Shown here: piece after piece, positions 25,245-38,200 of the stretch
Layout of the letters: every line of letters begins with the position of its first letter
Position numbering within the stretch: the first letter of the stretch is position 1
Assembly: GCF_048007035.1 (NCBI RefSeq)
Contig: NZ_CP180355.1
Coordinates: 1,860,001-1,924,000, forward strand
Length of the DNA: 64,000 nt
Direction: 5' to 3'
From: Imperialibacter sp963977595
Lineage (GTDB): Bacteria > Bacteroidota > Bacteroidia > Cytophagales > Cyclobacteriaceae
Program-made: the position numbers and the translations under genes
Notes under the pieces: model-generated
Seen by the model: only the letters and a program-made list of their open reading frames with translations
What the model was told of the DNA's origin: nothing
The model's database searches: none

Positions 25245-26066
25245 TTAATAACTCTCCTCCTGCGTTGGGAAGTCGTTCTTTTTCACATCGTCGATGTAGT
25301 TTTCTACAGCAGAAGTCATCACGCTGTCGAGGTCGGCATAGCGGCGCAAGAACCTCGGCTGAAATTCCTTGGTGATGCCCAGCATATCGTGCACGACAAG
25401 CACCTGACCGTCCACATCGGGCCCGGCACCAATGCCAATAATCGGGATGCTGACGGCCTCAGCTACTTTTTTGGCCAGTTTGGCCGGTATTTTTTCCAGA
25501 ACGATGGCAAAGCAGCCTGTTTCTTCCAGCAGCTTGGCGTCTTCAATGAGCTTTTGTGCTTCGGCTTCTTCCCTCGCCCGGACGGTGTAGGTGCCAAATT
25601 TGAAAATAGACTGAGGCGTTAACCCCAGGTGGCCCATCACAGGCACCCCTGCACTCAGCACCCTCACAATACTTTCCTTGATCTCACTGCCGCCTTCCAT
25701 CTTCACGCCGTGGCCCCCCGACTCCTTCATGATCCTGATCGCCGATCGCAGCGCTTCAGTAGAGTTACCCTGATAGGAACCAAACGGAATGTCGACAATG
25801 ACCAGAGCCCGAACCACCGCCCGAACCACACTTGTGGCGTGGTAAATCATTTGATCCAGTGTAATCGGCAAGGTGGTGTCGTTGCCCGCCATAACATTGG
25901 AAGCAGAATCTCCAACAAGAATGACGTCTATGCCTGAGCCATCTAATATTTTGGCCATGGAATAGTCATAGGCGGTAAGCATGGCTATTTTCTCCCCTCT
26001 GTTCTTCATTTCCTGAAGCTGGTGGGTAGTTATCTTCTTGAGATTCGTGGAACGGGCTGATGGCAT
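25245..26066 (-). CDS. panB: 3-methyl-2-oxobutanoate hydroxymethyltransferase
   Basis: First committed step of pantothenate synthesis: transfers a hydroxymethyl group from methylene-tetrahydrofolate to 2-oxoisovalerate to give ketopantoate. The 273-residue TIM barrel carries the expected blocks: KIAMLTAYDYSMAKILDGSG, VILVGDSASNVMAGNDTTLP (metal and substrate site), VIVDIPFGSYQGNSTEALRS, GVKMEGGSE, VMGHLGLTPQSIFKFGTYTV and IGIGAGPDVDGQVLVVHDML. It appears to be transcribed alone; panC and panD are not adjacent. Confidence 0.96.
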   Translation of the reverse strand: MPSARSTNLKKITTHQLQEMKNRGEKIAMLTAYDYSMAKILDGSGIDVILVGDSASNVMAGNDTTLPITLDQMIYHATSVVRAVVRALVIVDIPFGSYQGNSTEALRSAIRIMKESGGHGVKMEGGSEIKESIVRVLSAGVPVMGHLGLTPQSIFKFGTYTVRAREEAEAQKLIEDAKLLEETGCFAIVLEKIPAKLAKKVAEAVSIPIIGIGAGPDVDGQVLVVHDMLGITKEFQPRFLRRYADLDSVMTSAVENYIDDVKKNDFPTQEESY

Positions 26067-26154
26067 CTTGCTGATTTTGGGTGAAAATTAAAGAAAAGCC
26101 TTATCGATAAGAAATTTGATTTCCTCTTAACAAAAGATAGCACAGAAATAGTTT

Positions 26155-26202
26155 AAAAAAACAAAAACCCCAACCAACCTGATAGTGCTCAGAAGGAAGG
26201 GG
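26155..26202 (-). terminator. Likely terminator of the giant surface-protein gene
   Basis: On the minus strand CCCCTTCC (26194-26201 region) can pair with GGTTGGGG, with an inner CTGA/TCAG pair, and the structure is followed by TTTTTGTTTTTTT. The stem has an internal T-T loop, so the call is moderate. It is the only such structure after the 13.5-kb gene. Confidence 0.6.
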
Positions 26203-26228
26203 CTGTTGCCGAAAACTGTTGTTGTGAA

Positions 26229-29200
26229 CTATTTGGCAATCATAACTTTTATCTGGTAAGGTAAGATCTCATTCGTTTCGGCTCTTACGAGCTTACCCAT
26301 GTACATGCCATTTTTCAGATGGGAGACATCGAAAATCCACTGGTGGTCTCCTTTGTCAGCTTTCAAAAGTTGAGACTCAAAAACTTGCAAGCCCGCCAGG
26401 TTAAAGATGACGAATTTCAAATCTCCTGCCTTTTTGTTTGAAACTTCAAGGGTCAGCTCATTTTGCACAGGCATTGGGTAGGCTACCAGCTTTTCGACAA
26501 CCAGCGGATCGTTTATCCCGGCAACTACTTCATCAATCCGCACCAGCACCGTCCCGTCTTCTGTGACAATGGCAGTCAACGCCACCTGGTCAGTTTCATT
26601 AACAAGGTCAATGACTGCCGAGCCAAAATCCATCGGCACGCCTGCCAATTCCACGCTTAGCCTGTACTGACCAACCACCAAGCCTGTCATCGTGAAGAGG
26701 CCATTTTCGTCGGTTTCTGCATCTGCCACGTAGGCGCCCGTTGCGGCATTGAGCAGATTGACCGTCACGCCCGCAAGTGGGTCTCCGTCATCCAGAATCC
26801 TGCCAATCTCCAGGCCACTTACCCGACTGTTGCCGCTGGTGTTGACCAGCCTGCCTTTCACAACGCCACGTCCTGTGGGTGCAGGCGCCACCTCCACTAC
26901 TTCTATGTCAACATCACTCCGGCTGGCCGAAAGCGAAAGGGTGACGGCCTCCCTCACAAGGAGTGTATTACCAAACCAGGTATTTCTCAGGTTAGGGAAT
27001 CTTGCCCGGTCAGGCTTAGCAAATATCAGGTAATCGGCCGCCTCAAGATTGACAAAACTGAATGTGTTCCTGTTTTCTGCCAGTAGCAACGCATCAGTGC
27101 TCACAATATCCCAGCCGCCAGCCGCATTGGCTTTGTAAAGAAGCACCTCAACCACATTCACTGCGGATCCACCTGGTGTCACCAGCAGCCCTGAAATACT
27201 CAGGCTGGTCACCTGGGCCTGAATAATGAAGGCTTCGTTGTTGGTATCGCTCACTGTACCGTCTGCTGTTCTCACTCTCACAAATCCATTGGCTGTGGCT
27301 GCGTTAGGCACACTCCAATCGAACGAGCCATTCAGGGCGGAGGCTGCTCCCGAGGTCAGGGATTCATATGTGGCTCCGCCATCAGCTGAGTACTCCACCA
27401 CAAGCTCGGCATCCGGGTCAACAGAGGTAGTCGTCCAAGTAATTTGCTTCTCCACTCCACCCGCAAGTATCTCACCGCTTTCGGGAGCAGTGACGACGAT
27501 GGATGGAGCTGGCACGATGCTGAACGTCGCTGAAATTACCGAAACGTCATTACCAGCATTCACCAGCTTGAATTGCGCTTCCTGAGAGACGGGAGCTTCT
27601 ATTGTTACGGTCATTTTACCGGCGAGCTCCGAAGCAAGCCCGCTTCCTTTTGAGCTAAACGTTGTGCCGTTATCAGCCGAGTAAAGTAGCTCCAGCTCAT
27701 CCGAATCGAGCAAGTACTGTGCGGTCCAGGTCACATCATGTGATGCGCCAATAAACAAGGTCTCGCCTTCAGTCGGACTTGTGATAGCCAGTACAGGTCT
27801 CGGCAAACTTGTGAAAACTTCGTCAGATACATCGCTTACAGACTCCCCAGTCTCCGTGCTGATCCTGACAAGTGCCTCATCGCTGTATGCCTCTTCCATC
27901 ACCAGATCGTAAACGCCCGCCAGCTCTTCGATCGTACCGGAACCCAGCTGCTGGTAGGTCGCTCCATTATCAAGAGAATATTCAAACAGCAAAGACGTAG
28001 CAGGATCAAGCCCTTCTGTCGTAAATTCGATTTGAGCTGGCTTCCCAAAGCGAACCGTTTCTCCTCCGTTAGGGTAAACCACAGTAAGCAATGGCTTGAT
28101 TCTTACCGTGAAGTCATCATCACTTTCATCCAACGCCTTATCGCCATCAACTGAGACTTTTATTCTGGCGGCAGTAGTTGGGTCACCTTCGGGGGTCCAA
28201 TCGAATGTCCCATAGAAGTCACCCACAACACCTGCAACAATTTCTGTGTAGCTGACCCCGCCGTCAGCCGAGTAACTGATGGTCAAAGGCGAGTCAGTAT
28301 CCAGTCCCTCCTCAGTCCACGTAATAGCATAAGGATCTCCCAGATTAAAGGTTTCTCCTCCATTTGGCGCCGTTACCACCACCGATTTGCGGGTAAATGT
28401 CTGCGCACTTGCGGCACTTGCTTCTCCTGATGTAGTTACTGTTAAAGCGCCAGTGGTAAAGCCAGCTGGCACTGTCACTCCCAAAGATGTGGTTGTGGCG
28501 GAGAAGGGCACCGAAGAAACTCCTCCTCCAAAGTTGACTGTGTTGTTGGCTGCGATTGAGCTAAAGCCCTTGCCGGTGATCGTCAAACTTTCTCCACCAT
28601 AACCGGACGTAATCAAAAGGCCGGCTGCATCAATTTGCGGTACTATAACAAAGCTCGCCGCTGAAAATGGCCCGGTGGTGGTACCATTGACTGTTATGTT
28701 AAGGGCCCCTGTAATGGCACCCTCAGGCACCTGCACAGTCAGACTGGAGGCTGTGGAAGCACTCGCCGTAGCAGTTACGCCCCCATTGAAATTCACCACA
28801 TTTTGGGAAGCATTTGCGGCTATAAAGCCCGTGCCGGCAATCGTCAAGGTAGAACCTATCGCTCCTTTGGCTGGCGAGAACCCTCCCGAGGAAATGGAGG
28901 GGAGCACTACAAAACTATTGGCCGTCGCTGCCGAAGTGCCCGAAGGGGTAGTAACCGTAAGTGAACCAGTAGCGGCACCAGCAGGCACAGTTACCGATAG
29001 AGAATTAGCAGAAACTGAGAATGGCACGGCCGTAGCTCCGGCGAAAGCAACCTGAGTAGCTCCGCTGAAATTAGTGCCGTTGATCTGAATGGTGGCACCT
29101 GTGATTGCCGCAGCTGTGAAGGTGGTAATCTTGGGCACAATCCCAAAATTAGTCGCCGACTGTATGGTAATGCCTCCCAATCCCAGCGATATTTTTCCGG

Positions 29201-32200
29201 TCGAAGCTCCCGAAGGCACTATGGCACTGAGCTCGTTATCGCTGGAGACTGTGAAGGAGGCATTAGTATTGTTGAATTTCACGAAAGTCACTGTTGACAG
29301 ATTAGCACCCGAAATGGTCACCACATCGCCTGAGCCACCCGAAGCAGGGCTAAAGCTCGCAATCGAAGGCTGGCCTTTTATTTCAATGGTGCTGCTGCTC
29401 GTTCCTGAGCCCGAAGGTGTCGTTACAACTATGTTGCCAATGCCTACATTTCCCGCAACCGTCGTTATTTTGACAAAGTCAGAAGAAACCTGATCAATCG
29501 TTGCAGCTGTGCTATTGATTGTTACACTTGTCGCTCCGGTAAATGTTTTTCCATTGATGGTGATCTGGCTGCCTACCACAGCCAATGCAGGGAAGCTGAT
29601 CACTTTTGGTGTCACGTTAAATGTGCCTGCCGTAAACGACTGCCCAGCCTTTTTGATGACCACATCTCCGGATGTTGCTGATGAAGGTACCGTTACCACA
29701 ATGCTTGTGCCGTCAGGATCGACAGTGAAAGAATTGGCAAATACACCATTTACTTTCACCTCATTGGCACCATTCATATTGACGCCGCTGATAGTAAACT
29801 GAGAGGCAACCGGCCCACTGGCCGGATTGATGCTGAAGCTGCCGGGAGAAGGCAACAAGTTGAAGTTAGCGCTGCTCACCACCTGTTGAGAAGAGGTTGT
29901 GTTGATAACTTTTATCGGGCCGGTGATTGTGCCAACGGGCACCATCGCTGTAAGACTATTGCTGTTGGCACCGGAAACAGTTGCCTGAACAAAGTCAGAC
30001 GCTCCTGTGAAGTAAACTTCGTTGGCGCCGATGGTTGAGCCGAAATGGGAGCCATTGATTGTCACTGTGCTCCCTTCAAGGCCAGTATTGGTGAAGCTGA
30101 AGATCTTCGGCACTACGTTGAAAGCAACTGCATTGGACGTCACGCCGCCCCTTGTCACCGTCACATTTCCAGTCGCAGCAGCATTAGAAGGCACTGTTGC
30201 TTTGATATTGTCATCGTTGAGAATGTCAAAAGTGGCAACAGCTCCGTTGACTGTCACCGTGGTTACGTCTGGCAGGCTAAAGTGGTCTCCGCTGATAGTG
30301 ATCGTGCCACCGGCGATTCTGGCAGCCGGATCGACTGCATTGATACTCGCAGCGGGAGAAACGATCAAGGCCTGCGCACTTTCGGCCAAAATGCCTCTGC
30401 GGGTAACGGCCACTTTTCCGACGCCCTGCGAACCGGACGGCACGGTGATCTGAAGCCTGTTGCCATTCACAAACACCGGTGTAACCGCCACGTCGTTCAC
30501 CGTCACGCTGCTGATACTGGCCAGGCTTTCAAAATGATTGCCCTCTATGTAGATAGTCTGCCCTTCCACCACTCGTTCGGTGGCTGGATTAATGTTGCTA
30601 AAGTCCGATTTCAGGAATCCCGTGATCTGCTGCTCTACAATGAATTCATCTGTGGCGAAAATGGTGAGACCGCCTCTGACGAGTTCGATATTGTTAGCCG
30701 TGCCATCAGCGTAAGCCGCCGCCGCCATAGGCACTTTGGCCGTGATGGTATTGTCATCGTCGACAGTGAAGTTCCCAACGCCTACTAGGGCTCCGTTTAT
30801 TTTAACAGAAGTAACATTGGGAGTGGTAAAGCCAGACCCTGTGATAGTGACAAAAGTGCCAGCCAGAGCACTTGCCTCGGCAATCTCAGTAATAGTCCCC
30901 TGGTCATCGAGTGTCAGCTGACTGGCGAGTGTCACCTCAATATTACCTTCGGCGCTTGTTACCGTCTTCACCAGCTTCACATCGTAGCTGGTAGCTGTCA
31001 GGGCCGGGCCGCTTTGGGCCGTCAACACCAGCTGCAGGGCGTTTTCACTCAGCACGGTGCTTTGGACGGTGGTTTCATTTCCCCCATCGATGAGCACTAC
31101 CGAATTGACACCAGGAGAAGAGAAGTTGCTACCGCTGAGCGTCAAAGTTTGACCGATAACGTAGGTGGAAGCTGCAACATCTGTAGTTACCGACGGCTTC
31201 ATATAGAACTGAGCTGTGCCCGAGAAATCTACATCCGATCCATCAAACGATGATACGGTCAGCCCTCCTCTCAGAATTTTAAGTGCAACAGTACCCCCGG
31301 TGATGTTGGACGGAACGGTAAGACTAATTTCACTGCTGCTGTTAACCGTTGAGCTTACCAACACATCGTTGAGATAAACCTGAGGCGTGTTATCGAAATT
31401 GCTACCTGTGATAGTCAGGGTCTCAGTTTTTCCCTTTCTGTCACTGTCAAGTGAGGCGATGGTGTGTGGCGCCAGCACAGTGATATTGCCAGCAGACACT
31501 TGTTCACCCAACCTGGTAAGGACTATTTCGTGGCTGCCTGGCGTGGTATTTGTCGGCACGGTAAAAGTAAGACTATTGGCGTTGATGGACGACACAGACA
31601 CACTTGTGCCCCCAAGAGTCACGGTAGCGGATGGTGTGGTAAAAAACGTGCCGTTAACTGTCACTGAAGCCCCTGCAGTGACTGTTGACGCCGACAAGCT
31701 GCCAAAAGTATGCTTCACAGTAAATGTGCCCAGCGACTGAGGGAGGCCTGCTCTGGTAATCTGTACATTACCCTGCGTATTGAAATTGGAAATATTGGGC
31801 ACGGTGGCCGTTATTTCTGTGGCGCTATTGACTGTGAAAGAGCTGACTGACGTGTTGTTGATGATGACGGAAGAGACCGCCGGGCTAGTGAAGTTCTGGC
31901 CGGACAGTGTCACTGTTCCGCCGATTGCCTGAATTGTCGGGCTGAAGGAACTCAGTACCGCTCTCGGCACTATTGTAATATCGGTTGTGCTTTCCACCGT
32001 GCCCACAGGACTCGGCTTGATCACTTCTACCTTTCCCGTGCCCACGGCGTTGGGAATGGTCACGCTCAGTGAACCATCGCCTGCAATTGAGAAGGTCGCA
32101 TTCACGCCATTCACCTTGACCTGACTGACTGAAGGGTAGTAGAAGTTGTTCCCTGAAACGGTAATCTGCTGATCCACCACATAATTCTGGGTATTGAATG

Positions 32201-35200
32201 TAGTAGAAATACCATGCCGGACGTAGAAATCGGAAGTGCTCTGGATGGTCAGTCCGGCACGGGTGATGGCTACCTTGCCTTGACCTGCGAAGTTCATGCT
32301 GTTGGGCACTTTCACGACAAGCTGCGTGGCTGTCGCCGACTGGATAGCAGCAGACACGCCGTTGAGCGTGACAGATGTAACTGCGGGCGAGGTAAAGTTA
32401 GTGCCAGTGATCGTCACATCCTGTCCTAAACCAGCCACTTGGGTGAAGTTGGTGATCGTGTGCGGCGCAACGACTGTTAGCTCTGCATCGCTCTCATCGC
32501 TCAGACCATTTTTCGTCACTGTTACCTTGTAGGTTCCGGGTGCCATCGTTGGCACTGTGATAGAAACACCGTAGTAATTGCTGTTGCTTGTGATGGTGGC
32601 AACATTGCTGCCGACCTTTACCTGCGAAACAGCATTGAGGAAAGTACCCCCGATGTTGAGCGTGGAGCCCGATGCAAGCGTCGAAGCGGAAAGGCTGGTG
32701 ATGTCCGGGGCAATTTCAAAATTATTAGCCGACTGAACTGTTTCACCTGCCCTCGTAATGCTAATGACCCCATTGTTGAAGATGGAAGGTACCGTGGCCT
32801 TGATCTCCGTGTCTGAGACCACATTGAAACTAGCGTTGGTACCGCTGAATCTGACAGCGGAAACAGCCGGACTACTGAAGTGCTCGCCGGTAATGGTTAC
32901 TTCGGTTTTCGTTACCTGGCCACTTGCCGGAGCAAATGATGAAATAATGGCATGAGGTACAACAATAAAGTCGCTGGCACTCTCCGCCGTCTCCAGGATG
33001 GACTGGTTAGTCACCCTAAGTTTTCCAGTTACCGTACCCGAAGGAACAGTCACATTCAGGAAAGTGCTATTGCCACTTGAAATGGTAGCTGGATTGTTGT
33101 TGTAGAAAGTAACAAGGTTGTTGGAAGCGGTCGGATTAAAGCCTGTGCCGGAAATGGATACACTTGCTCCTTCCACCGCTCCGGTGGCCAGGGTAAATGA
33201 GGTGATCTTTGGCAAAACAGTAAACTGCTGCGGCCCTTCCACCGTTACTCCGCCTTTTGTTATTTCAATTTTCCCGGCTCCATACATCCAGGTTGGGACT
33301 GTAAACTGCATGGTGTTGTTGTCAACTACACTGAACGTGACGCTGTTCCCATTAACCACCAAATTGCTCGGCGCCGGGCTCTGGAAGTTCTGCCCTGTGA
33401 TGGTGACCACCTGTCCGGAAGTGGCTTTCAAAGGCGAGAAACCCGTAAACACCGGCGCTGCCACTACATCGAAGCTAGCAGAAGACACACCTTGCTGGGA
33501 AACGTCATTGTTGACCACAGTTACCGAACCGTCGATGGCACCCTGCGGCACGATGATGGTAATAGCCGATGCGTTCTGAGAAACAATAGCGGCGGGCTTG
33601 TTCTGGTTAAAGTACACCGTGTTATCAACGCTGCTGAAGTAAGAACCATAGATTGTGACCTGTGCACCCGGCGCAGCCTGAAGTGTGCTGAGCGAGGTAA
33701 TGGCTGGAATGACTGTCAGGTCTTCAGCACTTTCTACCTCCACACCACCTTTGGTTACGCTCACTTTTCCTGTACCCGCAATGGAAGATGGCGAAATGTG
33801 CACAGTGATCTGCTGATCAGAGTCAATAGTGAAATATGGATTTCCGAAGTAATAATATTGACAGGTGATAGTTTGTCCGTTAACTTTTACCGAACTGGCC
33901 CCTGTGAAATTATCGCCGGTGATGACCAGCGACTGGCCTTTGGTAATTTTAGTGGCAGACAAGGACGTGATCTTGTGTTGCTCAACCGTCAGGTCATCTA
34001 ACGCCTCGAAGAATCCATTGTTAGTACTCACAGTAACCTTGCCAGTGCTGGCTCCCTGAGGTACTGTTACATTGATTTGAGAGTTTGACACTACGGAAGC
34101 GGTAGCAGCCAGGCCGTTGATAAACACCTGCGTATTGTTGTTAAGAAATGACGTATTCACACCTGAAATGGTGACAGTTTCAAAGATTCCCGCCGTTTTT
34201 GGTGTGAAATCAACCGACTGAATTTTAAATGCCTGTGCGGAAGTATAAACAGTTCCGTCAACATCCACCTCCACTGCACCGGTTGCTTCCACGCCTGTTG
34301 GAACCACTACTGAAAGCAAATCGGCACTTTCCACTACCACCGAGGTTGCTGCCACAGATCCTAAAATGCCATTAGTAAAAGTTACAGAAACAGATGTAGC
34401 CGCATCGAAATCAATGCCACTGCCGTTGATAAAGATAGTGTTGCCCACCTGGCCCTGGACAGGAGTTAGCGTAATTCCCGAAAGCATCAGCTGATTGGGA
34501 GAAATGGCCGTTCCCTTACCAGAAACGTTTACTTTGATGAAGCCAGAAACCGCTCCCTGTGGCACTTCCACCACCAATTGGGTGGCCGAAGCCGATGTTG
34601 GGTAGGTTGTTATATCCGGGAAACCGGGGAAGATAATCTGATTGTGATTGGCAATAGATGAAAAGCCGCTTCCGTCTATTTGAAGATCGGCACCACTGTT
34701 GATCAGCGTGAGCGAACTGATGGAAGGAGCAGGAAGTATTGATACCTCAGCACTAGCGATGGTCGCAACGCCTGACTGATCCACAAGGCGGATGATAGCA
34801 TCGGTTTGGGAGGCAACTTCGGGAACCAACCAATCAAACTCTGTGAAGGATGCAGACAGGTCGTCTTCTATCAGGAACCAGTTGGCTCCAGCGTCAAGCG
34901 AATACTCAACACTGAGCAGATCAACCAGCGTACTGCCCCACCTAATGGTAGTGACGCTGTTTGAGATCAGCTCTGCAGCATTTGCCGGAGCAAAAAGTAC
35001 CAAGGAAGGGCCAGAGGTTGCTGCTCTGCCCTGCACGTTTACTTCAACATCGATGTTCGATAGATTGGAATCAATAAATCGGTTTGTTAAGACACCCTGC
35101 GAAAGCGCTCCATTATTGGCAGCAGGCGCAAACTTCACATACACAGGAATGCTCCGGATACCGGCTTGTGGTGCTATCACCAAACTGCTCGTAAAGCCGG

Positions 35201-38200
35201 ATTCGTCACTCAGCGAAATCTCAAAATCATCAGGATTGGTCGAGGTTACGGTTACACCAACGTTGGTCACATTTAACAGATAAGACAGTACCGTTGTGCT
35301 ACCAGCCTGCCTGATCCCGAAGTCAACAAGGCTGACAGGGTCGTATCCCTCATCTGTTGCCACTACGGGGTAAACCACATCAAATGTTTCTGTTTCGATG
35401 GTTTGGCCTCCGCCAACGATCCTGAATTTGGCATTCTCACCTACAAAATCGGGGGTGTAGCTATAGGTGACGTCAAAGTCAGCAGAAATGTCGATAGCGT
35501 CTTCGATGAGTACCTGCGACTGGCCGGGCACCACATAGTAGAGATCGAAAGTGCTGAGGCCATCATTGGTAAAAGTGATATCAACCGGCAGGTCGTACAC
35601 AAGCACATTCTCCCCTTCCTGGGGGTAGCTGACCACCAGGTTGTAGATAGCAGGACTGGCTATGAAAAATACATCTGAAGTTCCCAACACAGTGGACTCA
35701 TATTTTGCCCTGATCATGCAGGACTCAGAAACAAATGATGGGTTGGACGGCACAAAATCGAAGAAATATGACCCGGCAATATTGTCCAGGGTATTTAGTG
35801 CGGCCGTTTGGATTGTATAAGGGAAACTTGCACCGCCATTGGTCGAGAGCTCAAAAGTAAGCACATCACTTCCAGCTATTTCCGAAGGCAGAAACTCGAC
35901 GGCCACCGACCCACCAAGGTATACCACATCACCTGACGGACTGGAAAACTCGACTGAACGAACCGGTATGGGCACGATACTGAAAAAGCTGTCACTTTCG
36001 TCGGAATCTGTTGTAGTAGTGTTGGTAATCTTCACCTTTACTTCTGAACTCACATCGTCGGGTACTGTCCACACATATGAATCACCGGGAACCGCCGAGT
36101 ACAACCCCGAAAAAAAAATGGTTTGATCGCCATCGCCTGCATTGTAGCTCAGCACAATATTGTCGGAGCCAGTCCAGGCGTCAGAAAGCGCCCAGGTAAT
36201 GCTTATCTCATCGCCGACGAAAAAGCTTTCCCCTCCGTTCGGATACGAAAGTGCCACCGGCTCGCAGTTAGTACAAACAACGAACGAGCTGCTGATGTCT
36301 TCTTTATTGCGGGAGTTGTTCCAAACTCTCACTTGAACATTAGCGTCTACTCCAGTGCCAGGATTTGGAATGGTCCATGCCCGTGTCATGACGTTGCCAA
36401 CGGGGTTGAATGAAGTCCCTGATCCTTGAGCAACAGATAACCAACTCCCTCCATTGATTCTGTAGTAGATATAGAAATAGTCAGAAGTTTTGTGATCCCC
36501 ATTTTCCCAGACAATACTGAAGGGGCTCCCGACAGCTTTGTACTCCCCGCCTTGAGGGGAAGTAATACTTACAGAAGATTCGTAATACAACCTGAAGGGG
36601 CTGCTGATATCCTCAACATTGCGGGAGTTGTTCCACACCCTCACTTCTATGTCGCTGTCCAGATTGCTCCCCAAATCGGGCAAAGTCCAATTGTAGCTCA
36701 TTTGATTGCCCACAGGGCTGAAGGACGTGCCACTGCCTTGTGTGATGGCATACCAGCTGCCTCCATTTACCCGGTACTGCAGGTAGAAGTAGTCACTGGT
36801 TTTATGGTCGCCGTTCGTCCACTCCACCAGTTGGGATTGCCCAAATTTCTTTTCTTCAGTGCCGGTTGGTGTATCGATAGCCAACGAAGATTCGAAGTAG
36901 AGCCTGAATGAATTGCTGATATCCTCGACATTGCGGGAGTTGTTCCATACCCTCACCTCTATGTCGCTGTCCAGATTGCTCCCCAAATCGGGCAATGTCC
37001 AATTGTAGCTCATTTGGTTACCCACAGGGCTGAAGGACGTGCCACTGCCTTGTGTGATGGCATACCAGCTGCCTCCGTCTACCCGGTACTGTAAGTAGAA
37101 GTAATCACTTGTTTTATGGTCGCCGTTCGTCCACTCTACCAGCTGGGTTTGCCCAAATTTCTTTTCTTCAGCGCCGGTTGGCGTATCAATAGCTAACGAA
37201 GATTCGAAATAGAGCCTGAACGGGTTACTGATGTCCTCAACATTGCGGGAGTTGTTCCACACCCTCACTTCTATGTCGCTGTCCAGATTGGTTCCCAAAT
37301 CGGGCAATGTCCAATTGTAGCTCATTTGGTTACCCACAGGGCTGAAGGACGTGCCGCTGCCTTGTGTAATGGCATACCAGCTGCCTCCGTTTACTCTGTA
37401 CTGTAAGTAGAAGTAATTACTTGTTTTATGATCACCATTCGTCCACTCCACTAGTTGGGTTTGCCCAAATTTCTTTTCTTCAGCACCGGTTGGAGCATCG
37501 ATCGCCAACGAAGATTCGAAGTAAAGCCGAAAAGCCGGGCCGTAACCATAGTATCCCTGATTGTTGTTCCACACCCTCACTTCTATGTCGCTGTCCAAAT
37601 TGGTTCCCAAATCAGGCAGCGTCCAATTGTAGCTCATCTGATTACCCGAAGGATTGAATGAGGTGCCACTTCCTTGCGTAATAACATACCAGCTGCCGCC
37701 ATCCACACGATAGTGAAGATAGAAGTAGTTGGAATTGAGATAGGTAGCGTTATTCTTCCATGAGACCGTTAGTGTTTCGCCAAACTTCTTTTCTTCTGTG
37801 CCAAGCGGGCTTAAAATGGTGATATCCCCCTGCGGTGAAATAGTAAATTCGTCGGATAGGTCGAACACGCCCGCATCCTGGTCTGCCTCCACTCTAACCT
37901 GGGCAGTTGACACTGCGGAGCCGGTCACCGTCCACTCATAACTGTTTTCTCCGTCAGGAGAATCCACGTTTTCGGCAATCACCACATCACCCGAACCGGT
38001 ATTGTAGTAAAGATTAACCCCGCCCGTGCTACCCGAAGCGGCGTCGACGTTGGTACTTTCCCAGGTAATGAATTGGCTGGTGCCTATTTCCCAATTGGAG
38101 GCTGATGTGGGTGAGGTGACGACAACCTCCGGATCGGAAGAACCACCGCCATCAAAAAACCTGCTCCCATCGGGCTGATATTTGTAGTCGAATGTAAAAG

